DNA of 20,860 nt from Anaerolineae bacterium (GTDB lineage: Bacteria; Chloroflexota; Anaerolineae; Aggregatilineales; Aggregatilineaceae). Below, piece after piece: positions 1 to 8,352 of the stretch (the first letter of the stretch is position 1; every line of letters begins with the position of its first letter). The stretch covers positions 1 through 20,860 of the forward strand of contig JAFGJA010000022.1 in the NCBI GenBank assembly GCA_016929355.1. The letters run 5' to 3'. The translations under genes were made by a program, and so were the position numbers. A model generated the notes under the pieces. That model had not been told where the DNA came from. It worked only from the letters and a program-made list of their open reading frames with translations, and ran no database searches.

Positions 1-1
1 A

Positions 2-583
2 CTCGGCAAATATCACGATTTTCCGAGTCCGCCGTTTGCGTTCTGGCGTACTGAATCGTTAATGTCCCTCGATCCCGATTGGCGGCCCTACGGACGGACT
101 GCCGCGCGGCGCTTGCTCGATTTTGCGCTGCGGCAGACGTTCTGGATACCGCGCGTGCTGGACCGTTATGTGCTGCGGCTTCCCCGGCGACAGTTCAAGG
201 TGTGTCTTTGGAACGAGCGTTTGACCCGCGTTGTGAGCAAAGACACAGGGTGGAAAGTCGCGCAGCGTGCGCGGCAGCGTGGTTGGCGGGCGCACGTATT
301 TCCGGTCATTGCGCCGGAAGAGGTTGGCACGCTGGTGTCTGGTGCGCAGCAAGCTTCATATACCGCGTTGGCGGAAGAATTTGAACTCTACGCCTGGGAT
401 GGAAAACCCTTCCTGACGCATCGTAATCCCACGCTGACGCAGCTTGATTTCAATCTCTGGACCAATAAGAACGTTTTGATCTATCAGGATCAGACTGACA
501 AGACCGCGCAAACGGCGCGCTGGCGTGATCTGGTGCGTGCCGTCATACCTGATCAATCAACTTCAATTTCCGCAGCAGGATAA
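2..583 (+). CDS. Unrecognised protein, C-terminal part (5' end outside window)
   Basis: The reading frame is open from the left edge of the window to a TAA at 581-583, so this is the last roughly 193 residues of a longer protein. An ATG at 62 lies in frame but has no Shine-Dalgarno sequence before it, and coding sequence continues upstream, so it is not taken as the start. The fragment is soluble-looking, rich in Arg and Trp, and has no membrane segment or motif that I recognise. The stop lies 6 nt before the sulfotransferase ATG, and an AGGA near the end of this gene can serve as the ribosome-binding site of the next, so the two are very likely co-transcribed. Context suggests a role in surface-glycan or sulfated-polymer synthesis, but this is only guilt by association. 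Confidence 0.6.
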   Translation, partial: LGKYHDFPSPPFAFWRTESLMSLDPDWRPYGRTAARRLLDFALRQTFWIPRVLDRYVLRLPRRQFKVCLWNERLTRVVSKDTGWKVAQRARQRGWRAHVFPVIAPEEVGTLVSGAQQASYTALAEEFELYAWDGKPFLTHRNPTLTQLDFNLWTNKNVLIYQDQTDKTAQTARWRDLVRAVIPDQSTSISAAG

Positions 584-589
584 ACACCG

Positions 590-1456
590 ATGGTTTTCTG
601 GCAAGTTCCCTCTTTTAAACGGTTGCAAGCCCGCCCGCCGGTCATTCTGATCGGGATGCATCGTTCCGGCACGAGTTTGCTCTCGCAGTTGCTTGGACTG
701 TGCGACGTACACCTGGGGCATGATCTGGACAATAACTTTGAGTCGGCGCATATGCGCGGCATCAATAAACATGCGTTTACCACGATCAAGGCTGATTGGA
801 ATGCGCCCGAACCCGTGATCGCGGCGATGCAGACCCCGGATTTTATGGCAGCGGAACAAGCTTATTATCAGGCACATATGTTCACGGGATTCGGTGGCAT
901 GATGTATTGGGGCCGGTCACAGTGGCTTGCGTTGCAGCGCGGCGCAGAATTGCCCCGGTGGGGGTGGAAAGACCCGCGCACCTCGATCACGCTGCCCGCA
1001 TGGTTGGCGTTGTTTCCTGATGCGCATGTTATTCATATTATCCGCAACGGGATTGATGTAGCGATCAGTTTGCATCGCCGCCAGATCGCTAAATCGAAGC
1101 GGTGGCGGTTGCATCCCGATCACCGTGATCCGCGCGGGCACGATTTTCGGTTCTGTTTCAGCTTGTGGGAAACCTATCAGGCACATTTGCTGACGTATCG
1201 GGATACGATCCCGGCGGGGCAGTATACTGAACTGCACTATGAAACGTTGTTGCAGGAACCCGCTTCAACTTTGATCAGCGTTTTGGACCGGATCGGGGTA
1301 GATGTGAGCACGGAGCAAATTGCTGCCGCCGCAAGTACAGTTAATCCCGAACGGCTGGATAACCGCCGCCGCGCCGCCTCGTATGATGATGTGATTCCCG
1401 CATTGGCGGATAATGCGTTGATGCGCGATCTCGGCTACACGAATTACAGTGAATAA
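590..1456 (+). CDS. Sulfotransferase family protein (PAPS-dependent)
   Basis: A 288-residue cytoplasmic protein of the bacterial sulfotransferase family, which transfers sulfate from PAPS to a hydroxyl or amino group of an acceptor, often a glycan or lipid. The 5'-phosphosulfate loop is seen as GMHRSGTSLL at residues 22-31. The conserved WGWKDPR stretch is at about 125-131, and the 3'-phosphate-binding element IIRNGIDVAISL is at 151-162 with Arg153 and Ser161. A later Trp/Tyr-rich helix and a C-terminal DRIGV segment also fit the family, and the length is normal. AGGA at 577-580 sits 9 nt before the ATG. The acceptor cannot be told from sequence; the preceding partial gene and the DUF354 gene opposite suggest cell-envelope polysaccharide. 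Confidence 0.87.
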   Translation: MVFWQVPSFKRLQARPPVILIGMHRSGTSLLSQLLGLCDVHLGHDLDNNFESAHMRGINKHAFTTIKADWNAPEPVIAAMQTPDFMAAEQAYYQAHMFTGFGGMMYWGRSQWLALQRGAELPRWGWKDPRTSITLPAWLALFPDAHVIHIIRNGIDVAISLHRRQIAKSKRWRLHPDHRDPRGHDFRFCFSLWETYQAHLLTYRDTIPAGQYTELHYETLLQEPASTLISVLDRIGVDVSTEQIAAAASTVNPERLDNRRRAASYDDVIPALADNALMRDLGYTNYSE

Positions 1457-1473
1457 TAAACCTCACCCCCCGA

Positions 1474-1500
1474 CCCCCTCTCCATTTGATGGAGAGGGGG
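1474..1500. repeat. Perfect 12-bp hairpin between convergent genes
   Basis: CCCCCTCTCCAT (1474-1485), loop TTG, then ATGGAGAGGGGG (1489-1500). It fills the 51-bp gap between two converging genes (stops at 1456 and 1508). There is no T-tract on either side, so it is not a textbook Rho-independent terminator, although it may still end or stabilise both transcripts. The flanking CCTCACCCCCCGA is typical, from memory, of a palindromic family scattered in many Chloroflexota and other genomes. Confidence 0.7.
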
Positions 1501-1507
1501 AGTCAGG

Positions 1508-2551
1508 TCATGGATGGGATCGCGCGTAAGTGAGGATGATCTGCGTGATGTAGTCCGTTACGTCGATCAACTCGGCCAGCATGTGATTGCGTTTGGCTTG
1601 CCACTTTTCAGGTGTGGTGGGATCGGTCAGCAGTTCGCGCGCTTTGGCTAATGCGTTACGCTGTCCTGTCTGCGGATCGTTGAACGAATACACCATCCTA
1701 TACCGTGCCTGCTGTTCATCAATATAGCCCCGCCGCGAAGTCGAGAGAAAAATCGCCGGTGTGCCGAGCATCGCACATTCACTCGCCATTGTTGCGCTTT
1801 CGCCCAAAAACAACCGCGCGAATGCTTGCAAATGCAGCATATTTTTTCGCGGGCCGCGCAGCATGTATTGGTGCAAATCGGGCGGTAGTTCGCTCTCCGA
1901 ACTCAGGATTACGCGCCCGTATTCGGCTAATGTAACGATCACGTCGCGCAGATTTTGCACACCGTAATCGCCCACATCATGACTCGCCTGCCAACTGACT
2001 AAACGCACAATGCTAAACGGTTCATCCGGCGCGAGTCCTTCCGCCGCCAATACTGCCGGATCGGGGGTGAAAACGTTCGGATGGGTATAGGCCAGTTGTT
2101 GATAACCGTTGTAACGGATGTGTTTTGCGCCTACTGATTTTTGATACGCGCGCGGCGTGATCACGGCTTTGGCGAACGGATAGGTGATGGTGTTCGATAT
2201 ATTGGCGTGTTCGGTATCCGAAAACACGACCACCGGCACGCGATAGGGCAGGCAGCCGTAGACAATGAATGTGCCCGCTTCGGCTGCTGCGACATGCGGG
2301 CGAAATTCGCGCACCACGCGGCCCAAGCTCCACGCGCGCTCGATCAGTTCGATGCCCAGACCCATGATCCCGCGCCGGGCGTGCTGGCCGATCTGTGTAT
2401 GGGCAAGGTCGAATTCAGCCAGCAGCGCGAGGGTCATGTCTTTATTGCGGCTGGTGATCCGCACCTCGTGATCGGCGGCGCGCCAACGGGTAATGGCATG
2501 GCGGAAAAAATGGACGTGCATGGGGTGGGTGATGTCAACTAGAATACGCAT
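1508..2551 (-). CDS. DUF354 family protein (GT-B-fold, glycosyltransferase/epimerase-like)
   Basis: A 347-residue protein matching the DUF354 family, which shares the two-Rossmann-domain GT-B fold of UDP-GlcNAc 2-epimerases and glycosyltransferases. Diagnostic parts are the N-terminal MRILVDITHPMHVHFFR, the central FSDTEHANISNT segment at about 130-141 followed by a TYPFAKAVITP strand, and the nucleotide-sugar-binding-like LGESATMASECAMLGTPAIFL about 100 residues from the end. No signal peptide is visible; a peripheral cytoplasmic enzyme of polysaccharide or glycolipid synthesis is likely. No acceptor or donor can be assigned. It converges on the sulfotransferase and diverges from the DUF2207 gene across 99 bp. 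A weak GGA lies about 8 nt before the ATG. Confidence 0.8.
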   Translation of the reverse strand: MRILVDITHPMHVHFFRHAITRWRAADHEVRITSRNKDMTLALLAEFDLAHTQIGQHARRGIMGLGIELIERAWSLGRVVREFRPHVAAAEAGTFIVYGCLPYRVPVVVFSDTEHANISNTITYPFAKAVITPRAYQKSVGAKHIRYNGYQQLAYTHPNVFTPDPAVLAAEGLAPDEPFSIVRLVSWQASHDVGDYGVQNLRDVIVTLAEYGRVILSSESELPPDLHQYMLRGPRKNMLHLQAFARLFLGESATMASECAMLGTPAIFLSTSRRGYIDEQQARYRMVYSFNDPQTGQRNALAKARELLTDPTTPEKWQAKRNHMLAELIDVTDYITQIILTYARSHP

Positions 2552-2638
2552 GGTGTTTATCCATCGGATTAGAAAAACTGAATCTATTATGCAGGCTTTT
2601 CCACATTCGGCTAGAATTAGAACAGAATGACAGAGGCG

Positions 2639-2644
2639 AGAGGA
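2639..2644 (+). promoter_or_regulatory. Ribosome-binding site that sets the DUF2207 gene start
   Basis: AGAGGA sits 6 nt before the ATG at 2651. The earlier in-frame ATG at 2627 would place this motif inside the coding sequence and has no comparable purine tract, so 2651 is preferred. Confidence 0.65.
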
Positions 2645-2650
2645 ACGGCC

Positions 2651-4588
2651 ATGAATCGATCATCCATGACGGGCATTATTGGTTTCATTATGGTGATGTT
2701 GGTTGGTAATGTTATTTTTGGCATTGCCAGCAGCGCTAGCGAGACATTAAGTACCGGCACGGACGGGCGCAGCCTGCGCTGGAATCGTTTTGATGTAACG
2801 CTTGATACGATGGACACTGTTGCGAATCGTTTTGATGTGGCAGAGACCTATGAATTGTATATCGAGACGGGGCCGTACCGGTATGGTTTTCGTGAAATTC
2901 CGTTGGATCGCATCGAGGCGATTGACAATGTAGCCGTCTATGATGGTGGTACGCGCTTACAGGCGAATTGTTCCGGCAGTCAGGGAACATTTTGCGTCAC
3001 GCAGACTAATGATACCTTTGTCCTCAATTACTATTTCCTGGACAGTGCTCCAAGCGGTCAAACGCGCGATATTCGCATTGAATATACGGTCTATGGTGCG
3101 CTACGCTCGTATGAGGGTGGCGACCAGTTGTATTGGGCCGCCGTCCCCGCCGATCTGCCGTTTCCAGTGGTTGCATCGCGCGTGTTGGTGGTAATGCCGC
3201 AGGATACCACTATCGACGTAACGGCCAGCTATCCTGATACGTGGTCTGAGAGCATTGAAGAAAATACCGTGACCTGGCTATCACCAGATCGGATGGATAG
3301 CAATGAGGGCGTCGAAGTCCGGGTGCAATACCCGCACGATCCTGCAATGAAGAAATCGTCCTGGCAGGCAGGGTATGATCGTGAGCAGTCGTATAAAGAG
3401 AATATTCAGCCGATTGTATCGCTGGTCTTGCTGGCGATCACCGTCTTATTCACTGGTGGGGGAATTTTATTGGTGATCGTCCGGTATATGACGCACGGGC
3501 GCGATCCAGAAGCGATCACCGTGCCGGAATACCTCACCACGCCGCCCACTGATGAACCACCGGGCATTGTAGGGCTGCTGCTGGACGAAAAAGCCGATAT
3601 GAAAGACATCATGGGCACATTGGTTGATCTGGCGCGGCGCGGCTATTTTGTGATCGAGCAGTCCGAATCCGGTGGCATTGTGGGCATGTTCAAAAGCATG
3701 GAATTCACGTTTCACCGCACGGAAAAGCCGCTCAATGATCTCAAGCCGTTTGAGAAGCGCCTGATGAGCGGCTTGTTTCCCCTGGATCGCCAGGAAACCA
3801 AGCTCTCGCAGCTCAAAGAGAAATTTTACGTCCATATCCCTAAAATCAAGCAGGAAATGTATAAGGAACTGGTCCGGCAAGGGCATTTTACCCGCTCGCC
3901 GGAAACTACGCGCCAGATTTGGATTTGGGGCGGCATCGGGGCGATGATCATTGCGTCGGTGTTGTTCTGGCTGCTGCGCGATTTATCGGTGATTTCGCCC
4001 TTGATTATTGTGCCACCGATTGGCCTGGGGATTGTCGGGGCGGCGGGCGCGCTGGCTGGGAGTTATATGCCCGCCAAGACCCGAAAGGGCGCGCAAGATG
4101 CGGCTCTGTGGAAGGCTTTCCGGCAGTATATGCGCAACGTGGAGAAATATACCGATGTTGAGCAAGCGGCGGCTCAATTCGAGCAGTATATCGGCTATGC
4201 GGTGGTCTTTGGCGTCGAAAAAGATTGGATACGCCGCTTGTCACCCGCATTAGAGGCGATGCCCGTCTGGTATTTCCCGACGTATCTCGGCGGCCCCTGG
4301 GATGGCGGGTATCACCGGCGGCGGACCTGGGTGGGAACTGGTCGGCGGATGAGCGGCGGTGGCCTGGGCGATCTGACCTTTGATGGGCCGGGCGGACTTA
4401 ATGACATGAGTCGCTCTTTGAGCGAGGGATTGAACTCATTGAGCGGTGGTCTGACGGATATGCTCAACACTGCCTCGCGCACCATGACCAGCGCGCCTAA
4501 AAGTAAGAGTTCGGGGCGTGGTGGTGGTTTCAGTGGCGGTGGTGGTCGAGGTGGTGGGTCCGGCGGTGGTCGGGCAGGATTTGGCTAA
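2651..4588 (+). CDS. DUF2207 domain-containing membrane protein with Gly-rich tail
   Basis: A 645-residue predicted membrane protein of the DUF2207 family, whose function is unknown. Order of parts: an N-terminal signal/anchor helix (about 6-25); a long extracytoplasmic beta-rich domain with the family-typical YGFREIPLDRI and YWAAVP elements (about 40-245); a transmembrane helix at about 255-277; a cytoplasmic segment with LTTPPTDEPPGIVGLLLDEKAD and LVDLARRGYFVIEQ, which resembles a small winged-helix unit (about 295-400); two close membrane helices at about 422-471; and a Gly/Ser-rich tail (about 619-645) of GGGFSGGGG type that is common at the end of this family. It is the first gene of a three-gene operon whose other products are also membrane proteins. 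The start is set by the AGAGGA upstream. Confidence 0.85.
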   Translation: MNRSSMTGIIGFIMVMLVGNVIFGIASSASETLSTGTDGRSLRWNRFDVTLDTMDTVANRFDVAETYELYIETGPYRYGFREIPLDRIEAIDNVAVYDGGTRLQANCSGSQGTFCVTQTNDTFVLNYYFLDSAPSGQTRDIRIEYTVYGALRSYEGGDQLYWAAVPADLPFPVVASRVLVVMPQDTTIDVTASYPDTWSESIEENTVTWLSPDRMDSNEGVEVRVQYPHDPAMKKSSWQAGYDREQSYKENIQPIVSLVLLAITVLFTGGGILLVIVRYMTHGRDPEAITVPEYLTTPPTDEPPGIVGLLLDEKADMKDIMGTLVDLARRGYFVIEQSESGGIVGMFKSMEFTFHRTEKPLNDLKPFEKRLMSGLFPLDRQETKLSQLKEKFYVHIPKIKQEMYKELVRQGHFTRSPETTRQIWIWGGIGAMIIASVLFWLLRDLSVISPLIIVPPIGLGIVGAAGALAGSYMPAKTRKGAQDAALWKAFRQYMRNVEKYTDVEQAAAQFEQYIGYAVVFGVEKDWIRRLSPALEAMPVWYFPTYLGGPWDGGYHRRRTWVGTGRRMSGGGLGDLTFDGPGGLNDMSRSLSEGLNSLSGGLTDMLNTASRTMTSAPKSKSSGRGGGFSGGGGRGGGSGGGRAGFG

Positions 4589-4594
4589 ACACAC

Positions 4595-4599
4595 AGGAG
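4595..4599 (+). promoter_or_regulatory. Ribosome-binding site that sets the zinc-ribbon gene start
   Basis: AGGAG lies 6 nt before the ATG at 4606. The ATG at 4600 touches the motif directly, leaving no spacer, so it is unlikely to be used. Confidence 0.7.
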
Positions 4600-4605
4600 A
4601 TGAAT

Positions 4606-5112
4606 ATGAACCGGTTATTCGGTATTTTGCTGTTGGTCTTGGGTGTGCTGGTAGGTGTCATTGTCGCGGCCTGGTTGTTCACCAATGAAGACCTGGAAGG
4701 CTCCGCGCGGATTCTCGGTTTAGGGATCGCGTTGATTGTCCTGGTCGCCCCCATGATCGGTGGCGGCGTGTATCTGTTAGCGTTTGGCAGCAAAGAATCG
4801 AAACAACAGCAGGACGCCGCCAAACAGCGCCAACTGTTGAACATCGTACAGACGCGCGGACAGGTGAAGATCGATGAGTTGGTGATCGAGATGCAGCTGC
4901 CGCGTGAACAAGTCCGCGAGATGATCTATTCATTGGTCGGTCTGGGTGTGTTTAGCGGGTATATCAAGTGGGATGAAGGCGTTTTGTATTCGAGCGAAGC
5001 CAGCCAACTCCGCGATCTCGAAAAATGCCCCAATTGCGGCGGCGAGATCGAGTTGAGCGGTAAAGGAGTCGCGCAGTGCAAGTTTTGCGGAACGGAATTT
5101 TTCTTATCGTAG
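4606..5112 (+). CDS. Small two-TM protein with winged-helix-like segment and zinc ribbon
   Basis: A 168-residue protein with no name I recognise. Two transmembrane helices (about 4-25 and 38-60) are followed by a charged linker. A helical stretch at about 75-127 (QLLNIVQTRGQVKIDELVIE...YSLVGLGVFSGYI) has the look of a PCI/winged-helix domain. A C-terminal zinc ribbon follows, with Cys141-X2-Cys144 and Cys158-X2-Cys161. The gene begins 17 nt after the DUF2207 stop and ends 35 nt before the PrsW-like gene, so all three are probably one transcript. The winged-helix and zinc ribbon would face the cytoplasm if the two helices form a hairpin. A role as an adaptor or regulator of the neighbouring membrane proteins is inference. 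Confidence 0.75.
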   Translation: MNRLFGILLLVLGVLVGVIVAAWLFTNEDLEGSARILGLGIALIVLVAPMIGGGVYLLAFGSKESKQQQDAAKQRQLLNIVQTRGQVKIDELVIEMQLPREQVREMIYSLVGLGVFSGYIKWDEGVLYSSEASQLRDLEKCPNCGGEIELSGKGVAQCKFCGTEFFLS

Positions 5113-5147
5113 TGTAAGTGGCTGGTCTATAAAGAGGGCTTTATTGT

Positions 5148-6905
5148 ATGACAACGACAACTCTGATTGCTTATCTCATTGCGATTGCGATTCCGGCCTT
5201 CACCGTTTATGTGTTTGTGATGCTCGACGTGTTTGGTACGGGCAAACCCAGCACGATTTTGCTGTGCGTGGGGTGGGGCGCAACCGGCGCATTTTTACTT
5301 GCGTATGTGATCAACACCGCGATTCTCGATCAAGGGATTCAGTTTGATACGCTGACGCGCATTGCGGCTCCGATCATTGAGGAAATTCTGAAAGCCCTGA
5401 TCCTGATTTACCTGATTAACCATCCGCGTTTTCGTTATATTGTGGATGGGGCGGTGTATGGGATTGCCGCCGGGATCGGATTTGCGCTGTCGGAAAATCT
5501 GTTCATCTACATCCCCGATGCAGGCGAGGCAGCGCTGGGCGCGGCGATCAGTCGTACATTGTCTACGGCGATGATGCACGCGGCGGCAAGCGGTATGGTC
5601 GGCATTTCGTTGGGACGGCTGCGGCGCGCGCAATCCCGGCTCAACTTCTGGCCGATGGCAGGGATTATCCTGGCGATTGCGCTGCATGTGATTTACAACA
5701 ATGTCGCGCAAGAACTCGAAGGCGGCACGCTGTTACTCGTGGCGATTGGGATCGGGATGGGCAGTGGTATCCTGATCGCGGTGCAGATTGGTCAGGGGTT
5801 GGCGGACGAAAAACGCCGCTTTGAAACTGCCCTGACCGAAAAAGTTGGGGTGGCGGAAGCCGAACGACAGGCCGTGCAGCGCCTCGGTAGTGGGTCGATG
5901 GAAGAAATTTTCGAAGAGTTGGGTGATTTCTTCGGTGAGGAAAATGTCACCCTCATCCGCCGCCAACTTGTGATTCAGGCGAATATCGGTATTTTGCAGA
6001 ATAACCTGAACAGTCCCGCGAGTGATCGGCTCCGTGATGCATGGCAGGCAGAAATTGACGAATTGCGGGGAGAGTTTGAGGAGATTCGCAAGAAATTAGG
6101 CCGCGCGGTCATGCTCTTTATGAAGAGCGTTTTTCCGAGCACCGATGAAACGATGCAGGAAGCCTTGAACGAGGAGTTGGGCAAATTCGATCCGACATTG
6201 GTGCATACGTTTGATATGTTTATGCGCGTGTCTGAACTGGCGGGCGATTTCACACCGGAGCAGCTGGTGGCGATGGCTGAGCGCTTGAATAAGATGGACA
6301 TCTTCAAAAATGTCTCGTTGGCGAATCTGGAAAATCTCAGCCGCGCCATTCGGATCGAAACCTTTGCTGATGGGCACATGATCTTTGACGAAGGCGACGA
6401 AGGCAATGCCATGTATATGGTCGAAAATGGGGAAATTGACATCTACGTCACCGGGCATGAGGCGAAATTACGTACTTTTGAAGCGGGCAGCGTAGTTGGT
6501 GAATTTTCTTTGCTCGATGGTGATAAGCGGTCCGCTCGTGCTGTGGCGAGTGGATCAACCAAAGTGCTGTCCCTAGAGCGGCAAGTGTTCAATATGTTTA
6601 TCCAAAGCCGGCCCGATGTGGTCCTGGCGATGCTACAATATCTGGCGGAGAAAGGGCGCTATACGACCAATTCGGTTGAAACCAGCGTCGAATCGATGAA
6701 TAAGATCGCGGTGGGTGATTATGCGGCGGTCACTGTTGAACGCGAAGACATGGTAGCCGAACCTGTTGCCACGACAGATGAGGTGTTTATCAGTCTCGAT
6801 CCTGAGGAAGTATCGGCGGACACGGCGCGCAAGGTTAGCGGCGTATTCAAGATGGCGGCAACCAAATTGCAGCAGCGTGAAACGGAGTTGGCAAAAGCGT
6901 CGTAA
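5148..6905 (+). CDS. PrsW-like intramembrane protease fused to cyclic-nucleotide-binding domain
   Basis: A 585-residue two-part protein. Residues 1-215 form a multi-helix membrane domain with the PrsW/CPBP-type protease signature: Glu78-Glu79-X2-Lys82, FALSENL with Glu116-Asn117, a membrane His144 in MMHAAASGMVG, and His180 in LHVIYNN. PrsW proteases cleave membrane-anchored regulators such as anti-sigma factors. Residues about 218-330 are charged and probably coiled-coil. Residues about 380-503 form a CRP-like cNMP-binding domain whose phosphate-binding cassette reads GEFSLLDGDKRSARAVA (451-467), keeping Gly451-Glu452 and Arg461-Ser462 as in Crp. An acidic tail follows. The likely role is proteolysis gated by a cyclic nucleotide; substrate and ligand are unknown. 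An AGAGGG about 10 nt upstream supports the start. Confidence 0.85.
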   Translation: MTTTTLIAYLIAIAIPAFTVYVFVMLDVFGTGKPSTILLCVGWGATGAFLLAYVINTAILDQGIQFDTLTRIAAPIIEEILKALILIYLINHPRFRYIVDGAVYGIAAGIGFALSENLFIYIPDAGEAALGAAISRTLSTAMMHAAASGMVGISLGRLRRAQSRLNFWPMAGIILAIALHVIYNNVAQELEGGTLLLVAIGIGMGSGILIAVQIGQGLADEKRRFETALTEKVGVAEAERQAVQRLGSGSMEEIFEELGDFFGEENVTLIRRQLVIQANIGILQNNLNSPASDRLRDAWQAEIDELRGEFEEIRKKLGRAVMLFMKSVFPSTDETMQEALNEELGKFDPTLVHTFDMFMRVSELAGDFTPEQLVAMAERLNKMDIFKNVSLANLENLSRAIRIETFADGHMIFDEGDEGNAMYMVENGEIDIYVTGHEAKLRTFEAGSVVGEFSLLDGDKRSARAVASGSTKVLSLERQVFNMFIQSRPDVVLAMLQYLAEKGRYTTNSVETSVESMNKIAVGDYAAVTVEREDMVAEPVATTDEVFISLDPEEVSADTARKVSGVFKMAATKLQQRETELAKAS

Positions 6906-6954
6906 TTTATACCGATGTACAGGGAAAAGGCGAGTACATGTTGGCGTAATTTGC

Positions 6955-7003
6955 AGGGGCGGACCAGCGTGTCGGCCCAGGGCGGACACATTGGTCCGCC
7001 CCT
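6955..7003. repeat. 49-bp imperfect palindrome between convergent genes
   Basis: The outer arms AGGGGCGGACCA (6955-6966) and TGGTCCGCCCCT (6992-7003) are perfectly complementary. Inner arms GTGTCGGCCC and GGGCGGACAC pair with one mismatch around an AG centre. It lies in the 123-bp gap between the PrsW-like gene and the GH4 gene, which converge. No T-tract follows, so termination is possible but not shown. The GGGGCGGACC...GGTCCGCCCCT style resembles, from memory, REP/MITE-like dispersed repeats of Chloroflexota. The rest of the gap holds only a 6-bp inverted repeat (6915-6920 with 6934-6939). Confidence 0.75.
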
Positions 7004-7028
7004 AGCCTAAAATTTACCTGTCCCCGAA

Positions 7029-8345
7029 TTAAGATGATTTGCTCAAGACATAGGGTGCATTGACTTCAAACAAATCATTCACCATCTGCTGAATCTCGGC
7101 CAGTGACAACACTGCTGCTGATAGCGGCGAATACGCGACTGCCTGATAGATCAGCCGCCGGTTGCCGGTCAAAATTCCTTCCACCGCCATTTCCTCGATT
7201 TGCGAATACAAGTTGGTGAGCGGCGCAACCTGCACTGGCAATGCGCCCACCGCAACAGGCTCTAACCCCTTACGCGAGGCCCAGACAGGCACTTCGACAC
7301 ATGCGCCATTTGGCAAATTCGAAACGAGATTCTTGTTAGGAACATTGCCATTAAACTGAAACGGCGTGCCGCCTTCCATCGCGTGCATGATGTACGCTGC
7401 ATATTCGTGCCCGCGCGCCAAATCGATTGTTTCCTGCTCAAACCATTGATGAATGTCATCCCGCCAATCCTGCTCGCGGCGTTGGTATTCCTGCAAGATA
7501 TAGGCATGATGGCCGGGATTCCAGTTAGTCCCATGCGTGCAGTATTTTTCGATCAGATCGGGCCGCTTGCGGAACCACCAGTTGTATTCTGAATTGTGCC
7601 CACTGGATTCGGTTACATAGTGATCGAGAGCCAGATACATTTCATTGCGGACCTGTTCCGCGTTGTAGATGGCTTCGTTTTCGGTGATCGCTTTGTGGAT
7701 TAACGGATAGGCATCCGCGCCCTTCCACCGGTAATCAAGATACCACGCGGTATGATTGATCCCGGCGCAGGTGTAAGTGATTTCGTCCATCGGCGCGCTG
7801 ATCCACCCGGCGAGCATTTCGGCGGTCCCTTGCACGCTATGGCACAAGCCGGTCACTTGAATATCCGTTTCGTGCTCAATCGCCCGGCACAACATTGCCA
7901 TCGGATTGGTGTAGTTGAGCATCAGCGCATGGGGGCAATAGCGCTCCATATCGCGCGCAATATCAACCATCACCGGAATTGTGCGCAGCGCCCGGAAAAT
8001 TCCCGATACTCCGCGCGTATCACCGACATTCATATCGACCCCATAACGCATAGGGATTTCAATGTCATGCCGCCATACTTCGGTATCGCCGACCAAAATG
8101 GTGACGATCACGTAATCGGCTCCCTTGAGGGCTGCGGCGCGATCCATCGTCCGGGTGACGGTTGCCGGATAATTGCCAGCGTCAACAATGCGTCGCACCG
8201 CCCGATCAGCAAAGTCGAGGCGTTCGGCATCAATATCCATCAGGGCAATTTCTGAGGCCGCTAACGTGGGAAAAGTCAATAAATCACGGACCAGAGTACG
8301 TGTAAAACCAAAACTGCCTGCGCCAATAAACGTAATTTTAGGCAT
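7029..8345 (-). CDS. GH4 glycosidase, CHSV motif (alpha-galactosidase-like)
   Basis: A 438-residue cytoplasmic glycoside hydrolase of family 4. These enzymes need NAD+ and a divalent metal and act by oxidation at C3 and elimination. The N-terminal Rossmann fold is seen as FIGAGSFGFTR (6-16), with acidic Asp37/Asp39 after strand 2. NYTNPMAM is at 144-151. The metal/catalytic motif is GLCHSVQ with Cys168-His169-Ser170-Val171, and the second metal ligand is His198 in GINH. Family work links CHSV to alpha-galactosidases of the MelA type, so this is the most likely activity. It is the last gene of the transporter cluster, 13 nt after the small membrane protein gene. An upstream in-frame ATG at 8399 lacks a good ribosome-binding site and was not used. 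Confidence 0.88.
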   Translation of the reverse strand: MPKITFIGAGSFGFTRTLVRDLLTFPTLAASEIALMDIDAERLDFADRAVRRIVDAGNYPATVTRTMDRAAALKGADYVIVTILVGDTEVWRHDIEIPMRYGVDMNVGDTRGVSGIFRALRTIPVMVDIARDMERYCPHALMLNYTNPMAMLCRAIEHETDIQVTGLCHSVQGTAEMLAGWISAPMDEITYTCAGINHTAWYLDYRWKGADAYPLIHKAITENEAIYNAEQVRNEMYLALDHYVTESSGHNSEYNWWFRKRPDLIEKYCTHGTNWNPGHHAYILQEYQRREQDWRDDIHQWFEQETIDLARGHEYAAYIMHAMEGGTPFQFNGNVPNKNLVSNLPNGACVEVPVWASRKGLEPVAVGALPVQVAPLTNLYSQIEEMAVEGILTGNRRLIYQAVAYSPLSAAVLSLAEIQQMVNDLFEVNAPYVLSKSS

Positions 8346-8352
8346 GTAAAAT

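Noticed and set aside
578..588. GGATAAACACC before the sulfotransferase ATG also occurs before the DUF354 ATG (2552-2562, minus)
   Set aside because: An 11-nt match at two sites, one of which overlaps a stop codon, is probably chance; there is no third copy in the window that I could see.
2627..2650. Earlier ATG for the DUF2207 gene
   Set aside because: No ribosome-binding site precedes it; AGAGGA sits properly before 2651.
4507..4588. GGTGGT-type repeats at the end of the DUF2207 gene
   Set aside because: A Gly-rich tail is usual for this family, so the DNA repeat is explained by the protein sequence.
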